64,000 nucleotides of DNA. Source: Chloroflexi bacterium TSY. Lineage in GTDB: Bacteria > Chloroflexota > Anaerolineae > Caldilineales > Caldilineaceae. Numbering within the stretch: position 1 is the first letter of the stretch; the number at the start of each line of letters is the position of its first letter. The stretch lies in contig JAHBNG010000049.1 in the NCBI GenBank assembly GCA_019217005.1, forward strand, positions 30,805 to 94,804, read 5' to 3'. The notes under the pieces were generated by a model. The model had not been told where the DNA came from and did no database searches. It saw nothing but the letters and a program-made list of their open reading frames with translations. The translations under genes and the position numbers were made by a program. Below, piece after piece: positions 63,834-64,000 of this stretch.

Positions 63834-64000
63834 ATGACATCTAAAAATAATGAGCCGATTGGGCGAGGTTCGGCGACCGAACGAAACCCGAATAGTGCTG
63901 AAGAATTTCAGTTTTGGATCAAACCGGGGGAATTGGTAAATCCTTTTGATATTGTAGCGGCAGAACATTATCCCAACGCCGATGACCCTCCCGAGATTAG
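63834..64000 (+). CDS. Probable HerA-like ATPase, N-terminal start (runs off the window)
   Basis: ATG preceded closely by GAGGT. The 55 visible residues are open to the edge: MTSKNNEPIGRGSATERNPN, SAEEFQFWIKPGELVNPFDI and VAAEHYPNADDPPEI. The middle part (FWIKPGELVNPFDIVAAEHY) resembles the HAS-barrel at the start of HerA/DUF87 ATPases, which usually reads FWV-x-P then PFDIV-x-x-E. Together with the NurA-like gene upstream this is a sensible partner. Only the start is in view, so the call is tentative; Walker motifs would lie beyond the window. Confidence 0.4.
   Translation, partial: MTSKNNEPIGRGSATERNPNSAEEFQFWIKPGELVNPFDIVAAEHYPNADDPPEI

Overview
The window looks like a piece of a Chloroflexota chromosome (Anaerolineae/Caldilineae/Ardenticatenia-like), with GC by eye in the high forties. 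This placement is inference, not a database result. It rests on paired lipoproteins with Thr-Pro-rich linkers and SH3b domains, large repeat and propeller exoproteins, GT39 and GT5-like glycosyltransferases, frequent GTG/TTG starts and a heavy load of short non-autonomous transposable elements. No rRNA, tRNA or CRISPR array was recognised by eye.

Layout. 1-1.9 kb: gene-poor, with a cut-off MITE, one small secreted or membrane ORF and a decayed gene. 1.9-7.4 kb: two overlapping SH3b lipoproteins and a GT39-type membrane glycosyltransferase. 7.6-11.7 kb: a small ORF, an FGGY sugar kinase bracketed by inverted copies of one MITE, and a ThDP-dependent enzyme bracketed by copies of another. 11.7-13.3 kb: repeat-filled spacer with a nested MITE. 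13.3-24.1 kb: a frameshifted propeller protein, a GT5-like glucan synthase, a ThiF/MoeB-type adenylyltransferase, GlgB, a broken receiver/histidine kinase and a MalK/UgpC-type ABC ATPase. 24.3-29.6 kb: a giant RCC1 + InlB-B-repeat + C13/caspase-like protein split by a frameshift. 29.8-43.9 kb, almost all minus strand: two phosphoesterases, an RlmM-like methyltransferase, purB, a toxin-antitoxin pair, purA, guaB, hisE, hisF, threonine aldolase and penicillin acylase. 44.4-46.4 kb: a C26 peptidase and queA.

From 46.4 kb to the right edge the region is accessory. It holds an integron-type tyrosine recombinase, a truncated methyltransferase cut by an IS, a STAND NTPase in three reading-frame pieces, an intact IS701-type and an IS91-type transposase, and a three-gene cassette: AAA ATPase, DUF4276/TOPRIM-like protein and NurA-like nuclease. 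After a decayed IS701 copy comes the start of a probable HerA-like ATPase that runs off the window. The cassette plus HerA is the best candidate for an undescribed anti-phage system.

The other notable theme is the MITEs. One 155-bp family (ends GGGGTGGTTC) is present five times, each copy with a perfect 8-bp target duplication. A 215-bp family (ends CAGTAGATCC) makes 5-bp duplications, and one copy cuts a VapC-like toxin gene after codon 12; removing it restores the frame. Several genes carry single frameshifts, some at homopolymers, so assembly error must be weighed against real decay.
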